In this document: piece by piece, positions 1-6,860 of the stretch
Layout of the letters: the number at the start of each line of letters is the position of its first letter
Position numbering within the stretch: position 1 is the first letter of the stretch
Assembly: GCA_027315345.1 (NCBI GenBank)
Contig: DAHUYE010000013.1
Location: 19,534-83,533 of the forward strand
Origin: Actinomycetota bacterium
GTDB taxonomy: Bacteria; Actinomycetota; Acidimicrobiia; Acidimicrobiales; JAJPHE01
Length of the DNA: 64,000 nt
Direction of reading: 5' to 3'
Notes under the pieces: generated by a model
The model's database searches: none
The model's input: only the letters and a program-made list of their open reading frames with translations
What the model was told of the DNA's origin: nothing
Program-made: the position numbers and the translations under genes

Positions 1-155
1 CGCCGGTCACCCGCGTGCCACACCCAGGTGCGGGTCAGGTTGCGGCCGTCGCTGTCGCGGGCACTGCGGCGGAGCCAGTCGTCCAGCTCGGCTACACCGC
101 TGTCGAATCCCTCGAGGTCGTGGTCGTCCCCGAACCGTTCGCAGAAGAAGTCCAA
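1..155 (-). CDS. GNAT-type acetyltransferase toxin, N-terminal part (cut by window edge)
   Basis: The reading frame runs off the left edge of the window. The visible part translates as DFFCERFGDDHDLEGFDSG followed by an ELDDWLRRSARD segment, the usual beginning of GNAT toxins that pair with DUF1778 antitoxins (TacT/AtaT group), which acetylate aminoacyl-tRNA. The frame overlaps or abuts the end of the antitoxin at 158-430 on the same strand, the normal antitoxin-toxin order. The start is uncertain: a TTG lies at 155-153 and a CTG at 161-159, the latter overlapping the antitoxin stop codon. The acetyl-CoA binding motif would lie outside the window, so activity cannot be judged. Confidence 0.7.
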   Translation of the reverse strand, partial: MDFFCERFGDDHDLEGFDSGVAELDDWLRRSARDSDGRNLTRTWVWHAGDR

Positions 156-157
156 GC

Positions 158-430
158 TCAGCGGTTCTGGAAGCGAGGCGAGGAGAGAACCTTCTCCATC
201 CAGGCGAGTCGCTCGCCAGGCGCGTCGAGCATCGCGAGCAGGCCGTCGAAGACGTCGCTGGTGACCCGGAGCGAGCTATGGGCGGCCAGTACAGCCTCGG
301 CCCTTTGGTCGGCGGCGCCGGTGACAAAGCCGGTGAGGGTGGTGCCCTCCAGCCCGGCGGCGCGCTCGTAGGCCACCCGCTGGCGCTCGGTCACCCGTAC
401 GTTGAGCACCCTCTCCTTCTTCGACTCCAT
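158..430 (-). CDS. DUF1778 (TacA-like) antitoxin
   Basis: This is a 90-residue protein starting at an ATG. Its N-terminus (MESKKERVLNVRVTERQR) has the ribbon-helix-helix form of DUF1778 antitoxins. The central helix carries ERAAGLEGTTLTGFV, and the C-terminal tail with DAPGERLAWMEKVLSSPRF is the part that neutralises the GNAT partner. The toxin gene follows directly on the same strand. A longer frame continues upstream to 1123, but its upstream half is low-complexity shadow sequence and the internal ATG fits the family. A TACACT hexamer 8 nt before the ATG and the adjacent palindrome suggest a leaderless, autoregulated transcript. Confidence 0.85.
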   Translation of the reverse strand: MESKKERVLNVRVTERQRVAYERAAGLEGTTLTGFVTGAADQRAEAVLAAHSSLRVTSDVFDGLLAMLDAPGERLAWMEKVLSSPRFQNR

Positions 431-452
431 CACTACACAGTGTATATACATA
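431..452 (-). promoter_or_regulatory. Promoter/operator of the GNAT-DUF1778 module
   Basis: Immediately before the antitoxin ATG lie the perfect 10-bp palindrome TGTATATACA (441-450) and the smaller inverted repeat ACACTGTGT. On the minus strand the hexamer TACACT lies 8 nt before the ATG and overlaps both. An operator that covers the -10 element is typical of toxin-antitoxin autoregulation. The regulatory role is inferred. Confidence 0.5.
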
Positions 453-591
453 AGACCCGGGTGAGCAAGCGGTGAGAGCACGATCCGGAGGGCATCGGTC
501 GCCCGATTTGGAGGAGCGTTCAGGGTCCAGAAAAGCCGGCCAGAGGCGCGAGCAGCGGTGATGGGCCGTAGGGCGGGTAGGGCTACGGGGA

Positions 592-732
592 GGCTTGAAG
601 CCCGGTGACCAGGTGAGCTTCTCGCTGGAGGACGGGGCGGTGAGGGTGGCGCCGGCCAACCAGGGACCGTCGATGCGCGGCCGATTTGCCGGACTGGGCC
701 TGACCGGTCCTGCGCTGGCTGGAGGGCGCTGA
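592..732 (+). pseudogene. Remnant of AbrB-family (VapB-type) antitoxin
   Basis: In the frame ending at the TGA at 730-732 the sequence reads GLKPGDQVSFSLEDGAVRV and then MRGRFAGLGLTG. These are the second half of an AbrB/SpoVT swapped-hairpin DNA-binding domain and the C-terminal toxin-binding tail of VapB-like antitoxins. The expected N-terminal half (about 25 residues ending in VTIPKAVRERL or similar) is not recognisable upstream; only glycine/arginine-rich sequence is found. The toxin remnant overlaps its end. I read this as a decayed antitoxin. The interval 453-591 shows no recognisable feature. Confidence 0.55.
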
Positions 733-1066
733 GCCGGCGGCGGGCCGGGTGGAGGAGGCCTTGGCCGAGCGACCGGTGATGAGTTGGATCAACCTGGGCG
801 AGGTGTATTGCGTGCTCCGCCGCGCTGTGGGTGCGGACCAGGCCGCTGAGGTAGTTCGTGACCTGCGTCGGCGGGTGGAGGTGGAGCTCCCCGACGAAGT
901 CCGGGTGTTGGAGGCGGCAGCCATCAAGGCCGACCACCGCTTGGCCTACGCCGATGCCTTCGCGCTGGCAACGGCCATGGCCCACGGCGCAAGGCTCTAC
1001 ACCGGGGATCCGGAGCTGGTCGACGGGCCCGAGGACTGGCCCATCGAGGACCTGCGCCCGGTCTGA
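686..1066 (+). pseudogene. VapC-type PIN-domain toxin with broken N-terminus
   Basis: From the TGA at 701 onward the frame reads PVLRWLEGAEPAAG, then VMSWINLGEVYCVLRR, KADHRLAYADAFALATA and LYTGDPEL. These are the middle and C-terminal motifs of a PIN ribonuclease (conserved E, D and D). The N-terminal catalytic Asp segment (LPDWA, 686-700) is in the same frame but is separated by the in-frame TGA at 701-703. Only a GTG at 749 or an ATG at 779 could start translation, giving a protein of 105 residues or fewer without the first catalytic Asp. The module is probably inactive. Confidence 0.6.
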
Positions 1067-1090
1067 GCCAAGACCACAACGGTCACGACC

Positions 1091-1134
1091 GGTGGCGCAC
1101 GTCACCGTGGGTTCAAATCCCACTCCCTCCGCCG
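1091..1134 (+). other. tRNA(Ser)-like 3'-end fragment, probable attachment-site scar
   Basis: The sequence contains a perfect T-arm (GTGGG, loop TTCAAAT, CCCAC at 1107-1123), then the seven-base acceptor strand TCCCTCC, discriminator G and CC. A GGTG...CACC stem at 1091-1106 could be a long variable arm, as in class II tRNAs. No matching 5' half (GGAGGGA) precedes it, so this is only a 3' fragment. Such fragments are left at the distal end of elements that integrate into tRNA genes. It lies between the toxin-antitoxin genes and the core-like genes to the right. Confidence 0.6.
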
Positions 1135-1179
1135 CTGGTCAGAGGCCCTTTCTGGAGTTACTTCGGGGGGCCCCTGTCG

Positions 1180-2313
1180 TTGGGTCGCATTAGCGTCGCC
1201 GGGGTGCCCAGCTACGAGTCCGTGACCTCCCTGTTCGAGGGATACGCCAAGGAGGACCCCACCTACACCGCCCAACTCTGCGTTCATGTGGATGGGGAAC
1301 GGGTCATCGATCTGGCCCAGGGAATGGGGCCCGACGCGCTGGTGCCGGTCTACTCCAGCACCAAGGGCGCCTCGGCCACGGTGATCAGCCTTCTCGTCCA
1401 GCAGGGCCGGCTGGATCTCAGTGCGGTCGTGGCCGAGTACTGGCCGGAGTTCGCCCAGGCGGGTAAGGAGTCGGTGACGGTCCGCCAGCTTCTCTCGCAC
1501 CAGGCCGGGCTGCCGGGGGTCGACGGGGGGTTCAGCTGGGAGGAGCTGCTCGCCCACGGTCAAATGGCCGAGCGACTGGCGGCCCAGAGGCCCTTCTGGG
1601 CGCCGGGACAGGCGTTCATGTACCACGGTCTGACCATCGGCACCCTGGCCGATGAGTTGGTGCGGCGGATCGACGGCCGGACGATGACCGAGGCCTTCCA
1701 GCAGGAAGTCACCGGCCCGAGGGGCATCGATTTCTGGATGGGCACGCCGGAGTCCGAGGACCATCGCTGTGTCGAGGCCCTGCCCCCGACGGCCGAGGAA
1801 CTGACCAGCTTCCTCCAGGAGTCACCCGGCGCCCTGGGAGGGGGCGACGCCCTTGGCGCCCTGTCCATACCGGCGGGAGGCGCCTTGGACCTGCTGGCCC
1901 GGGTCAACGACCCGGGATTCCGCCGGGTCGGCCAGCCTGCGGCCGGCGGTTTGTCCAGCGCCCGAGGGTTGGCGGCCCTCTATGCCGGTCTCCGCCATGA
2001 TCTCGGCGGAGTGCCCCGCCTGCTGACCGAGGACACCATTTCCCAGATGTCCCAGATCCAGGTGGCCGGGACCGAACTCGGTACCGGGCTGCCGGCCCGG
2101 TTCGGGGTCATGTTCCAGGTCCCCTGCCCGCCCCGTTGGTCCTTCGGTGGAGTGGGCGCCTTCGGCCACGATGGGGCCGGAGGCTCTCTCGCCTTCTGCG
2201 ACCCCCGGCTGGGGATCGCCTTCGGCTACACCGTCCAGCGACTGCCCTTGCCCGGGGGCATGGACAAGCGGGCAGTGGAGCTGGCCCGGGCCGTTCGGTC
2301 CTGCCTGCGCTAG
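1180..2313 (+). CDS. Beta-lactamase-fold serine hydrolase (EstB-like esterase family)
   Basis: A 377-residue protein of the class C beta-lactamase/carboxylesterase group. The nucleophile motif is Ser59-Ser-Thr-Lys62 (VPVYSSTKG). The second motif is Tyr148-His-Gly (FMYHG), typical of esterases rather than true beta-lactamases. An HDGAGG segment near the C-terminus fills the third position. No signal peptide is evident, so a cytoplasmic esterase is likely; the substrate cannot be told. The TTG at 1180 follows a G-rich stretch by 9 nt, and a GTG at 1204 is an alternative. The stop overlaps the stop of the convergent flavin-binding gene at 2310. Confidence 0.85.
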   Translation: MGRISVAGVPSYESVTSLFEGYAKEDPTYTAQLCVHVDGERVIDLAQGMGPDALVPVYSSTKGASATVISLLVQQGRLDLSAVVAEYWPEFAQAGKESVTVRQLLSHQAGLPGVDGGFSWEELLAHGQMAERLAAQRPFWAPGQAFMYHGLTIGTLADELVRRIDGRTMTEAFQQEVTGPRGIDFWMGTPESEDHRCVEALPPTAEELTSFLQESPGALGGGDALGALSIPAGGALDLLARVNDPGFRRVGQPAAGGLSSARGLAALYAGLRHDLGGVPRLLTEDTISQMSQIQVAGTELGTGLPARFGVMFQVPCPPRWSFGGVGAFGHDGAGGSLAFCDPRLGIAFGYTVQRLPLPGGMDKRAVELARAVRSCLR

Positions 2314-2828
2314 TGGCTCATATCTGAGACGCCGTCGCCGGAGCCAGGGCCGAGTCCGTCCAGGGCTCGGTCAGCCATGGCCTCGTGACGGATGCGCCGT
2401 CCGGAGATCATCTCGATGGTCACCTTGACGAGGTGGTCGCGTTCTCCAGGGGCCCAGGCCGTCACCGGCAGGGACCCCGAGCCGTTGGCGACCTCGGCCT
2501 CGGACACCGGCCCGGCGCGGCCGATGACCAGCACGCTCCAGCCCGAGTGCTCGACCGGGTCGACATCGTCGACTTCGAAGGCGACGATGGTTCGATCCGA
2601 GGCGGCGTGCAGCTTGGTCCCGGCGGCGGTGCGGAAGAAGATGGCGCCGTCATGGACGCAATAGTTCACCGGCAGGATGACCGGCAGTGCGGCCACGCTG
2701 ACGCCGATGCGGCCGATCCCCTCCGAGCCCAGCAACCCCAGGCACTGCTCCTCGGTCAGCAGCTCCAGCCCGTTGTCGACCAGGGCCCCCTTCTCCAGTG
2801 CCGGCACGGACAGCGTGAACCGGCTCAT
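2310..2828 (-). CDS. Pyridoxamine 5'-phosphate oxidase-fold protein (dormancy-regulon type)
   Basis: A 172-residue protein with the split-barrel flavin-binding fold. It carries the motif order LLTEEQCLGLL, GRIGVSVAALPVILPVNY, FFRTAAGTKLH, VAFEVDDVDP and GWSVLVIGRA. These are the signatures of the small PNPOx-like proteins common in actinobacteria, which bind flavin or F420. It ends with the ISGRRI segment shared with the paralogues at 2974 and 20649. The ATG at 2828 was chosen because the upstream extension is low-complexity. A DevR-like box lies 75 bp upstream at 2903-2916. The substrate is unknown. Confidence 0.85.
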   Translation of the reverse strand: MSRFTLSVPALEKGALVDNGLELLTEEQCLGLLGSEGIGRIGVSVAALPVILPVNYCVHDGAIFFRTAAGTKLHAASDRTIVAFEVDDVDPVEHSGWSVLVIGRAGPVSEAEVANGSGSLPVTAWAPGERDHLVKVTIEMISGRRIRHEAMADRALDGLGPGSGDGVSDMSH

Positions 2829-2902
2829 GGTGTGGCGCCGACGACGGTCGGAAGCGAAGCGGACATGATGAGCATGGTGCACCCCCGCCGCCGCCGGCGG
2901 CA

Positions 2903-2916
2903 GAGGCTTTCGTCCC
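2903..2916 (-). promoter_or_regulatory. DevR-like box upstream of the PNPOx gene
   Basis: The plus strand reads GAGGCTTTCGTCCC and matches 11 of 14 positions of the mycobacterial DosR core GGGACTTTAGTCCC, with an intact GTCCC half-site. It lies 75 bp before the start at 2828, farther than most boxes here, so a short leader would be expected. Confidence 0.45.
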
Positions 2917-2973
2917 GACTGCCGAATACTCCACCCGCTTGGCCCAGTGGCGCGGGCTGACTCCACCTACCGA

Positions 2974-3780
2974 TCAGCGGGTGGCTTCCAGCAGGGCTGC
3001 CACGGCCCGGGGCAGGCTCACGATCCCGGCCAGGCGCCCGTCCACTCCGATGACCACCATGTGCCGCACTCCATGGCGCACCATGGATTCCACCGCTGAG
3101 TGGACGGTGGTGGTCCGTGTCGCCCACACCGGTGCTCTGGCGGCCAGGGGGCACGCCGGCTGATCCGGGCCCATGCCGGCGCAGAGAGCCCCGGCCAGGT
3201 CATGTTCGGTGACTATCCACGGCGGGCTGTGTTGACCCACCGGCAGACACGAAACTCGCTGGTCCTCCATCAGAGCTGCCGCTTCTCTAAGGGTGGCCCC
3301 GGTTGGCAGGGCCGGAGGATACTCGGCCAGATCCATCAGTTCCGGTGATGAGCCGTAACCGGCTCGGAGGATCCGTCGGCCGCTGATTCGGGGCTGGACG
3401 ATCCGGATGCGGTTGAGCTTGGATCCCCCTGCCCATGGCTGCGGGGAGTTGGCCTGCTGTCTTTGGGTGCCCGGATCGATAGCGTCGGTGGCGTCGATCC
3501 CCACGCCCTGAACCAGCACGCTCCATCCGGTTTGGTGGGTGGAGTCGATCTGATCGACCTCGAAGGCGACTCGGTCCAGAGAGGCGTTGGTGAGCTTGGT
3601 GCCGGGCCCGGTTCGCACCGAGAGCGTGTGGTCATCCAGGGAGTAGTTGACCGGCACAACTACGGGTGAGCCCCTATCGATGACTGCCAGCCTCCCCACC
3701 ACCTGGCCGGCCAGCAACGACCAGCACTCCTCCCCGGATATCTCCTCCAGCTTCGACTCGGGATCACGGTCTTCGACCAC
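2974..3780 (-). CDS. PNPOx-fold protein fused to a CBS-domain pair
   Basis: The N-terminal 130 residues form a PNPOx-like split barrel (ECWSLLAGQVVGRLAVID, VVVPVNYSLDD, VRTGPGTKL, GWSVLVQGVG) ending with RISGRRIL. The C-terminal 110 residues contain two CBS motifs (PTGATLREAAALMEDQRVSCLPV and the HSAVESMVRHGVRHMVVIG region), which usually bind adenine nucleotides. The fusion suggests flavin- or redox-linked sensing of energy charge; this is inference. Two GTG starts are possible, 3789 and 3780. I prefer 3780 because a TACGGT hexamer ends exactly 7 nt upstream and a DevR-like box lies 36 nt upstream, fitting a leaderless mRNA. Confidence 0.85.
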   Translation of the reverse strand: MVEDRDPESKLEEISGEECWSLLAGQVVGRLAVIDRGSPVVVPVNYSLDDHTLSVRTGPGTKLTNASLDRVAFEVDQIDSTHQTGWSVLVQGVGIDATDAIDPGTQRQQANSPQPWAGGSKLNRIRIVQPRISGRRILRAGYGSSPELMDLAEYPPALPTGATLREAAALMEDQRVSCLPVGQHSPPWIVTEHDLAGALCAGMGPDQPACPLAARAPVWATRTTTVHSAVESMVRHGVRHMVVIGVDGRLAGIVSLPRAVAALLEATR

Positions 3781-3816
3781 GATTTCCACCGTAAGGGAGA
3801 AGGCTGGAGTGTCACA

Positions 3817-3830
3817 GGGCCGAAGGTCAC
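3817..3830 (-). promoter_or_regulatory. DevR-like box upstream of the PNPOx-CBS gene
   Basis: GGGCCGAAGGTCAC on the plus strand (reverse complement GTGACCTTCGGCCC) is a variant of the island consensus GGGCCGAAGGTCCC. It lies 36 bp before the GTG at 3780, with a TACGGT -10-like hexamer between them. A second partial match (GGACCGAAGGGG) occurs near 3847. Confidence 0.6.
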
Positions 3831-3893
3831 TTTTCTGTTCTTCGGCGGACCGAAGGGGATGACCAACGCGCCTGTCCGTGCCCGGCCAGACGC

Positions 3894-3925
3894 GGAACCG
3901 CCGGCCCAGCCAGGCCGGCGGTTCC
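3894..3925 (-). terminator. Strong hairpin downstream of the membrane-protein gene
   Basis: GGAACCGCCGGCC (3894-3906) and its exact inverted copy (3913-3925) form a 13-bp perfect stem with a 6-nt loop. It lies 60 bp beyond the stop of the minus-strand gene 3985-4590 and before the promoter of the next gene, the place for a terminator. There is no U-tract, which is common in high-GC actinobacteria. Confidence 0.55.
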
Positions 3926-3984
3926 TTCCGTCTACTCCGGTGACCACACCAACCGGAGGGGCCGGTAGGGCGACTCTGGTCCGC

Positions 3985-4590
3985 CTAACTGGCTACCAGC
4001 TCCCGCAGCGGGTGCGTGCTGGTCAGCACTTCTTCATCCTCTCGGGTCCGGCGGAGGTGAACGAAGCCCAGCACCGACAGGAGCGCCATGATCCCGGCCA
4101 GAACGAACGAGCAGATGGCGGCGATTAGGGCGATCTGTCCGAACTTGGAGAAGGCATAGGCCTCCAGCAGGAGTCCTCTCAAGGTGGTGCCCCGGAACAC
4201 GGTCTGAACCTCGGCCGCCAGGGCGGCGTTGGTAGGTGCAGCCAGCGAGGCGGCACTGACCTTGGAGTACACCCCGCCCAAGGGCATCTCAGAGAGATGC
4301 ACGGCGATGAAGTGGTCGGCGTAGGCCTCGGCCTGGGCGCCGGTGGTCAGCTGTTGGCCGGCGTACTTCTGCAGATAGGGAAGCATGCCCGGTGTTATCT
4401 CCGTTCCCGGCTTGGCGTTGGCAAAGGCCGCCGCCGGAGGGAAGGTGATCTGCTGCTCGGCCAGCTGGTTGTGCACCTGAGCGTTGGTGAACGTGTAACC
4501 CCACATCAGGAGGGCGCCGGCCACGATCAAGACCACCGTGAGAACGACACCTCCCAGGGAGAGGATCGAATCGAAGGACCTGCGTCTCAT
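3985..4590 (-). CDS. Two-pass membrane protein of unknown function
   Basis: A 201-residue protein with a charged N-terminus (MRRRSFDSI), a first membrane segment at about residues 12-32, an extracytoplasmic domain of about 125 residues (NAQVHNQLAEQQITFPPAAAF...) and a second membrane segment at about 165-188, followed by a short charged tail. I recall similar two-TM proteins of unknown role in other actinobacteria but cannot assign a function. The ATG at 4590 is preceded by AGGAGA at good spacing. It sits in the DevR island, but I see no clear box in front of it. The interval 4591-4771 holds only promoter-like sequence. Confidence 0.75.
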   Translation of the reverse strand: MRRRSFDSILSLGGVVLTVVLIVAGALLMWGYTFTNAQVHNQLAEQQITFPPAAAFANAKPGTEITPGMLPYLQKYAGQQLTTGAQAEAYADHFIAVHLSEMPLGGVYSKVSAASLAAPTNAALAAEVQTVFRGTTLRGLLLEAYAFSKFGQIALIAAICSFVLAGIMALLSVLGFVHLRRTREDEEVLTSTHPLRELVAS

Positions 4591-4771
4591 GGAAATCTCC
4601 TGTCTGTTCGTCCGGGCGGTCGCCCGCCGGGCTGGCTGTGGATGGCCCTGGTGATCATCTTGAGCCCCGCCGGCCGGAACGTCATCGGGCTGAAGGTCCC
4701 CGGTCTCAGGGCCATTGGTCACCAGAGCGGGCGCCCGGAGCGCCAAGGTCGGGCCGTAGTATCCGGAGTGA

Positions 4772-6286
4772 ATGTCAACTCACCCCGGAGGGGACGATCC
4801 GACGCCGGTGCCGGGAATGGCTGAGGCCCTGCTGGAGGCATCTCCTGACGCCGTGATCGTCATAAACCCGGAGGGGATCATCCAGTCCTGCACCCGGGCG
4901 GTGCAGGCCCTGTTCGGATACCGGCCTGAGGAGCTGTTGGGACAGCGGATCGAGGTGCTGGTCCCCGAGCGATTGCGCGGTGTGCATGTCGCCCATCGGG
5001 TGAACTACGCCGCCGCCGCCTCGTCGCGACCCATGGGCCTGGGCCTCTCCCTGTACGGACAGCGACGGGATGGCAGCACCTTCCCCGTCGATATCGGGCT
5101 GGCCCTCATCCGTTTCGCCTCCACCGATTGCGTGGCCGCCTTCGTGCGGGATGGCAGCGAGCGGCGCCGCTCCGAAACGCTGTTGCGGGATGTCAACGAG
5201 ATAAGTCGGGAGCTGCTGGCCGGTAAGCCCATTCCCGCCATCCTGGCCCTGACCGCCCGCCGGGCCCGCGGCCTGGTCGGCGGGGCAGTGGCCTGGACGG
5301 TTGTACCCGTCGGGGCCGGGCGCCTGGCCGTGGCCGCCGCCGACGGGAGGGGTGCGGCCGATCTGGTCGGCGCCACCCTGGACGCGTCCACCTCCCTGTC
5401 GGGGCAGGCCATGGCCGGGGCCGAGGCGATCATCGTCGAAGACCTGACTGCCGCACCCGAGGTCCTGGCCGAGGCTCGGAACCTGGAGTTGGGCCCTGGC
5501 CTGTTCCTGTCGCTCTCCGACGAATTGACGGGGGTGGGGGCCGTGGTCGTGGCCCGTGAGCGCGGCGCGCCGCTTTTCACTCCGGCCGACCAGGTGGCCG
5601 CCCAGCTCTTCGCCTCGGCGGCGGGGGTGGTGCTGGCCCTGGGCCGGACCCGGGCCGAACTGGACGAACTGCAGCTGGTCTCGGAGCACGAGCGGATCGC
5701 CCGGGACCTGCACGACACCGTCATCCAGCGGCTCTTCGCCATCGGTATGGGCCTTCAGAGCATTCAGGGCCGCTCCAGCCCTCCCGTGGCGGATCGGATC
5801 GACGCCTCCGTCCAGGCGCTGGACACGGTGATCCGGGACATCCGGGAGACCATCTTCGATCTCAACCGGCTCTCCTCGGGCGGCCCCGATCTACGCCAGA
5901 GGATCGGCGCGGTGTTGTCCGAGGCGGCGGACCAGCTGGGATTCCAGCCCACCGCGTCCTATCGGGGTCCGTTCGAGACGGCCATAGACGACGACATGGC
6001 CGTTCATCTCCTGGCCGTCCTCCGAGAGGCACTGTCGAACGCGGCCCGCCACGCCCGGGCCGACTCGGTGTCGGTGGAGATATCCGCCGATGCCGCTTTC
6101 GTCGTGCTCACCGTCACCGATGACGGCGTCGGGCTTGACGGGACGGGTGGTTCCGGTAACGGCCTGGGAAACATGGCCCAACGCGCTCGCCAACTCGGGG
6201 GCCGGCTCGAGGTGGGGACGGCCATCCCGCGTGGAACGGCGCTGGCCTGGCGGGTCCCGGTCGGGGGGGGCGGGTCTGAGGTTTGA
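4772..6286 (+). CDS. PAS-GAF histidine kinase, DevS-like (probable partner of DevR)
   Basis: A 504-residue soluble kinase. A PAS domain covers about residues 18-130 (SPDAVIVINPEG, YGQRRDGSTFPVDI), a single GAF domain about 140-295, and a HisKA_3 dimerisation domain follows with ERIARDLHDTVIQRLFAIG, where His314 is the expected phosphoacceptor. The ATPase shows the N box at Asn423, DDGVGL at 450-455 and NGLGNM at 463-468. The HisKA_3 segment closely resembles mycobacterial DevS. Unlike DevS/DosT there is one GAF domain, and it contains no histidine, so the known GAF heme ligand is absent. PAS His72 falls where FixL has its heme ligand, but many non-heme PAS domains also have a His there. TAGTAT ends 9 nt before the ATG. 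Confidence 0.9.
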   Translation: MSTHPGGDDPTPVPGMAEALLEASPDAVIVINPEGIIQSCTRAVQALFGYRPEELLGQRIEVLVPERLRGVHVAHRVNYAAAASSRPMGLGLSLYGQRRDGSTFPVDIGLALIRFASTDCVAAFVRDGSERRRSETLLRDVNEISRELLAGKPIPAILALTARRARGLVGGAVAWTVVPVGAGRLAVAAADGRGAADLVGATLDASTSLSGQAMAGAEAIIVEDLTAAPEVLAEARNLELGPGLFLSLSDELTGVGAVVVARERGAPLFTPADQVAAQLFASAAGVVLALGRTRAELDELQLVSEHERIARDLHDTVIQRLFAIGMGLQSIQGRSSPPVADRIDASVQALDTVIRDIRETIFDLNRLSSGGPDLRQRIGAVLSEAADQLGFQPTASYRGPFETAIDDDMAVHLLAVLREALSNAARHARADSVSVEISADAAFVVLTVTDDGVGLDGTGGSGNGLGNMAQRARQLGGRLEVGTAIPRGTALAWRVPVGGGGSEV

Positions 6287-6312
6287 TGACCGGATTGTGG
6301 TACTTCCGAATA

Positions 6313-6326
6313 GGGCCGAACAGCCC
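6313..6326 (+). promoter_or_regulatory. DevR-like box upstream of the devR operon
   Basis: GGGCCGAACAGCCC lies within a longer inverted repeat (AATAGGGC...GCCCTATT). A GATAGT hexamer at 6351-6356 would put the transcript start near 6363, 37 nt after the box. This is the geometry of an activator site and suggests DevR autoregulation. Confidence 0.6.
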
Positions 6327-6381
6327 TATTGGCCCGCGGCCCCCCGGCACGATAGTGGCAGGAGTTACTCGACTACCTGGG

Positions 6382-6468
6382 ATGGCTATGAAGGCAGCTT
6401 TGGACCCCACCCAGTTCCGTGGCGATGCGGCGGGACCCTCTTTCGACCCGGGAACGGGACTGAGTTGA
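6382..6468 (+). CDS. Possible 28-residue leader peptide
   Basis: A short ORF starts at the first ATG after the inferred transcript start (MAMKAALDPTQFRG...) and ends in a TGA that overlaps the TTG start of the next gene (TTGA, 6465-6468). The overlap would allow translational coupling. It has no recognisable homology and may be fortuitous. Confidence 0.25.
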   Translation: MAMKAALDPTQFRGDAAGPSFDPGTGLS

Positions 6469-6860
6469 CGACGCTGTACGCCTGCCTGCTCGAGACCGCC
6501 CTCGAGGAGGAACCCACCTGGACCGAGGAGCCCTTGGCCCAGGGGGTGGCCCGTCTGGTGGCCAGTAGGGCCCGATTGGAGGCTCTCGGCGGACCGGGGG
6601 GACCGGCCCCGGCCGCGCCGCGGGCCCGGGCCAGTCTGGACTACGACCTCTGCTTGATCCGCCTCTGCGGCCGGCTGGGGGTCGAGCACCACTTCTTCAG
6701 CGGGATGAGCTTCGACGCCGCCCGAGGGCGGACCGAAGACGACCTCATGGTCCGGTTGCCGGCCCTGGTGGACGCTCTGTACCCACCGGTGTCTCACGGA
6801 TCCCACCAAGACCCCTCGGCCGGGAGCCGAGACACCCAACAGCATCAGGAGAACCGGTGA
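6465..6860 (+). CDS. Hypothetical protein co-transcribed with devR
   Basis: A 131-residue protein of no family I recognise. It contains a central Asp/Leu/Cys-rich helical segment (SLDYDLCLIRLCGRLGVEH) and an EDDLMVRLPALVDALY segment, then a polar tail. It looks soluble and helical. The TTG at 6465 is the best start, preceded by a GGAACGGGA stretch; the frame is open farther upstream but overlaps the kinase gene in another frame. Its TGA overlaps the GTG of devR by 4 bp, so the two are almost certainly co-translated. It may be a DevR-associated accessory protein; this is inference from position only. Confidence 0.65.
   Translation: MTTLYACLLETALEEEPTWTEEPLAQGVARLVASRARLEALGGPGGPAPAAPRARASLDYDLCLIRLCGRLGVEHHFFSGMSFDAARGRTEDDLMVRLPALVDALYPPVSHGSHQDPSAGSRDTQQHQENR

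Noticed and set aside
158..1123. A 321-codon minus-strand frame spanning the antitoxin gene and the tRNA fragment
   Set aside because: Its upstream half is the reverse of the tRNA fragment and the PIN remnant, with low-complexity sequence; only the DUF1778 part is real.
4744..4771. Weak DevR-box-like sequence (GGTCGGGCCGTAG) before the kinase gene
   Set aside because: Too few matches to the consensus and no clear second half-site.
6090..6464. Upstream extension of the 131-residue hypothetical gene before devR
   Set aside because: It would overlap the kinase gene in another frame and covers the DevR-like box; a TTG at 6465 explains the coding part.
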